From: W11650 sp963545585
GTDB lineage: Bacteria > Bacillota > Clostridia > Lachnospirales > Vallitaleaceae
NCBI GenBank assembly: GCA_963545585.1
Contig: CAUUKX010000054.1
Location: 1 to 14,809, forward strand
Direction of reading: 5' to 3'
DNA length: 14,809 nucleotides
Of this stretch, positions 12,507-14,809 are shown in pieces (positions within the stretch are counted from its first letter, which is position 1; each line of letters starts with the position of its first letter). The notes beneath the pieces were generated by a model. The model was not told the origin of the DNA. It saw only the letters and a program-made list of their open reading frames with translations, and made no database searches. The translations under genes and the position numbers were made by a program.

Positions 12507-14809
12507 ATGGAAAATAAGAAAGAGATGCCCTTGTTGATTTTAAAGGGCTTGGTTACTTTACCCAAAAGTCTTCTCCATATCGACATTAAACACGAGTTTT
12601 CGGTTACGGCGGTCGAGTGCGCTATGGCCGAAGATCAGCTGGTCTTTTTGCTGACTCAGAAAAACCGGCTGAAAGACGAGCCGGATTTCAATGAAGATCT
12701 TTACACCGTCGGCACGATTGCCCGAATTAAGCAAATCGTCAGACTGCCGAAAAACAGCCTGTCGGTTGTAGTTGAGGGTCTGGCACGGGGGCGGATGGAA
12801 ACGTATGAGCTGACCGATAATTTTTACCGGGCAACGGTGGAATACTTGCCGGAGCTTGCGGCGGAGGTCAGCCCGGAAGAAAAAGAGGCTTATGTTCGTC
12901 AGATTCAGGAGGCGGTGGCGGATTATGTGGAATTAGCCGGTAAGATTGACAGGCAGTTGGCGGAGCGGGTGCTGGCAGCCGATACGCTGGGGGATTTGGC
13001 GGACGGGATTGCCGCTTATTTGCTGCGGCCAATGGAGAAAAAACAGGAAATTTTAGAAGAACCGGACGAAGAAGAGCGGATTAAAAAAATCAGCCAAATG
13101 CTGCTGACCGAAATTGAGATTATTAAGTTGCAGCGGAAGTTAGGCGAGGAAGTGAAACGCTCTCTGGATAAAAATCAGCGCAATTATGTGCTGCGGGCGC
13201 AGCTGAAAGCAATTCGGGAAGAGCTGGGCGAGGAAGATGACGATGAAGAAGATGAGATTAAGGATTATCTGCGGCAGATCCAAAGGCTGAAAGCGCCGAG
13301 AGAGGTGCAGGATAAGCTGTTTTTGGAAGTCAAGCGCCTGTCTAAAATGCGGCTGACTTCGGCGGATGCAGCGACAGCCCGCAATTATTTGGATGAGGTG
13401 CTGGAATATCCGTGGAACAAGCGAACCAAAGAATCGAATGACCTGAAAAAAGCGGAAACGATTTTAAACGAAGATCATTATGGTCTGGAAAAAGTCAAGG
13501 AACGGATTTTGGAGCATTTGGCAGTGCGCCAGCGCTCCAAAGGCGAGGGCAGTCCGATTCTCTGCTTGGTTGGCCCGCCCGGTACGGGCAAGACATCCGT
13601 AGTCTGTTCCATTGCCAAGGCAATGAACCGCAAGTATGTCCGCATTTCTTTAGGTGGCGTGCGCGATGAAGCGGAAATTCGCGGGCATCGCAAGACCTAT
13701 ATCGGTTCGATGCCGGGCCGGATTGTGGCAGCAATGAAACAGGCAGGAACGGTCAATCCGCTCATTCTTTTAGATGAAATAGACAAGACCAGTTCGGATT
13801 TTCGGGGCAATCCTGCTGCCGCTTTGCTTGAGGTCTTAGACGGCGAGCAGAATAAGAGCTTTCGGGATCACTATTTTGAAGTACCGGTCGATTTGTCGGA
13901 GGTTTTGTTTATTGCTACGGCCAATACTTTGTCAACCATTCCCCGGCCGCTGATGGATCGGCTGGAGATTATCGAGGTCAGCTCCTATTCACTCAATGAA
14001 AAGCTGCATATTGCCAGACGGTATTTGCTGAAAAAGCAGATGAAAAAGAACGGCATCACCGAAAAAGAACTGCTCATCAGTGATAATGCCCTGCGTGAGA
14101 TTATTTCCGGCTACACCAGAGAAGCCGGTGTTAGAAACTTAGAACGCAAGCTGGGCGATATCTGCCGCAAGGCCGTCAAGGAAAGCTTGCTGGCCAGTAA
14201 AACCCGGGCGGCGGTCAAGGAAAATAATTTGGAGCATTATTTGGGGATTCCCAGCTATCATTATGATAAAATGGCGGCCAGCCCGCAAATCGGCGTGACC
14301 CGTGGTTTGGCATGGACGGAAGCCGGCGGCGATACCCTGTCGATTGAAGTGGCGGTAGTCGGCGGCAAGGGCGACTTTAAGCTGACCGGCCGTTTAGGCG
14401 ATGTGATGAAAGAATCGGCCAGCACGGCCATGAGTTATTTGCGCAGCACAACCGATCAGCATCAGCTGCCGCCGGATTTTTATAAGACCAAGGATTTTCA
14501 TATCCATATTCCAGAGGGGGCAGTGCCCAAGGACGGTCCGTCAGCCGGAATTACCATGGCGACGGCGATGCTGTCGGCTCTGACCGGCCGGGCGGTGCGC
14601 AATGATATTGCCATGACTGGTGAGATTACGCTACGAGGCAGGGTGCTGGCCATCGGCGGCCTGAAGGAAAAGATTTTGGCGGCTAAGCGGGCCGGGATTA
14701 AGGAAATTATCGTCCCGGCGGCTAACAAGGCCAATATCGGCGAATTGGACAGCGAGATAGTTAAGGGTTTGACGATTCATTATGTCGAATCGGCGGAGGA
14801 AGTTTTTGC
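12507..14809 (+). CDS. lon: ATP-dependent protease Lon (3' end beyond the window)
   Basis: This homohexameric AAA+ serine protease degrades misfolded and regulatory proteins in the cytosol. The reading frame is open for 767 codons up to the window edge, where it is cut mid-codon. Family members end shortly after this point, so only a few residues are missing. The N-terminal substrate domain starts MPLLILKGLVTLPKS and is followed by a helical, acidic linker (EEDDDEEDE, 242-250). Walker A GPPGTGKT is at 356-363, Walker B LILLDEID at 419-426, and TANTLSTIPRPLMDR covers the sensor-1 region (about 471-485). The protease domain has Ser679 in PKDGPSAG and Lys722 in GGLKEK, the Ser-Lys dyad at the usual 43-residue spacing. 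AGGAGG (12497-12502) supports the ATG at 12507, although the spacing is short. Order and spacing suggest it belongs to the clp transcript. Confidence 0.96.
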   Translation, partial: MENKKEMPLLILKGLVTLPKSLLHIDIKHEFSVTAVECAMAEDQLVFLLTQKNRLKDEPDFNEDLYTVGTIARIKQIVRLPKNSLSVVVEGLARGRMETYELTDNFYRATVEYLPELAAEVSPEEKEAYVRQIQEAVADYVELAGKIDRQLAERVLAADTLGDLADGIAAYLLRPMEKKQEILEEPDEEERIKKISQMLLTEIEIIKLQRKLGEEVKRSLDKNQRNYVLRAQLKAIREELGEEDDDEEDEIKDYLRQIQRLKAPREVQDKLFLEVKRLSKMRLTSADAATARNYLDEVLEYPWNKRTKESNDLKKAETILNEDHYGLEKVKERILEHLAVRQRSKGEGSPILCLVGPPGTGKTSVVCSIAKAMNRKYVRISLGGVRDEAEIRGHRKTYIGSMPGRIVAAMKQAGTVNPLILLDEIDKTSSDFRGNPAAALLEVLDGEQNKSFRDHYFEVPVDLSEVLFIATANTLSTIPRPLMDRLEIIEVSSYSLNEKLHIARRYLLKKQMKKNGITEKELLISDNALREIISGYTREAGVRNLERKLGDICRKAVKESLLASKTRAAVKENNLEHYLGIPSYHYDKMAASPQIGVTRGLAWTEAGGDTLSIEVAVVGGKGDFKLTGRLGDVMKESASTAMSYLRSTTDQHQLPPDFYKTKDFHIHIPEGAVPKDGPSAGITMATAMLSALTGRAVRNDIAMTGEITLRGRVLAIGGLKEKILAAKRAGIKEIIVPAANKANIGELDSEIVKGLTIHYVESAEEVF

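Noticed and set aside
13478..13734. Minus-strand open frames within lon
   Set aside because: They overlap the conserved AAA+ region of Lon in the opposite sense and lack ribosome binding sites.
1..14809. CRISPR array, tRNA, rRNA, integrase or transposase
   Set aside because: I saw no regularly spaced direct repeats, cloverleaf-like sequences, rRNA motifs or recombinase genes.

Overview
The window looks like chromosome from a Gram-positive, probably clostridial (Bacillota) bacterium. The signs are a lipobox-type OppA, strong AGGAGG-type ribosome binding sites, sigma-A-like promoters with 17-base spacers, AT-rich spacers, and a tig-clpP-clpX-lon order. The genus cannot be fixed from the sequence. 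No rRNA, tRNA, CRISPR array, transposase or phage gene was seen.

Layout. Positions 1-118 hold copies of a short palindromic repeat (R1). A small three-helix membrane protein gene (DUF3899-like, 119-595) lies on the minus strand. A divergent intergenic region follows, with a near-consensus promoter and a long leader. It leads into a complete oligopeptide ABC importer: oppA (1137-3104), a stem-loop terminator/attenuator, a complete R1 element, then tightly packed oppB, oppC, oppD and oppF (3504-7976). Next come an R2 repeat, a long terminator-like hairpin and an unaccompanied A24 prepilin peptidase gene (8180-8722). The last part is the protein folding and quality-control cluster: tig (9016-10293), a repeat-rich spacer, clpP, clpX and lon. 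Lon is cut by the window edge a few codons before its expected end.

How the genes work together. OppA captures peptides outside the cell, OppB/OppC form the channel, and OppD/OppF hydrolyse ATP. Trigger factor folds nascent chains, while ClpXP and Lon degrade damaged or tagged proteins, so the window combines peptide import with cytosolic protein turnover.

The genes themselves are mostly familiar families. The least explained material is in the spacers. R1 is a roughly 75-100 bp MITE-like family with terminal inverted repeats, an apparent 7-bp target duplication at one copy, and two internal hairpins kept by paired changes between copies. R2 is a second imperfect palindrome family with two copies in opposite orientation. 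Notable protein features are a charged helical insertion in OppA, a roughly 170-residue extracytoplasmic insertion in OppC, and loss of all four cysteines of the usual OppD iron-sulfur motif.
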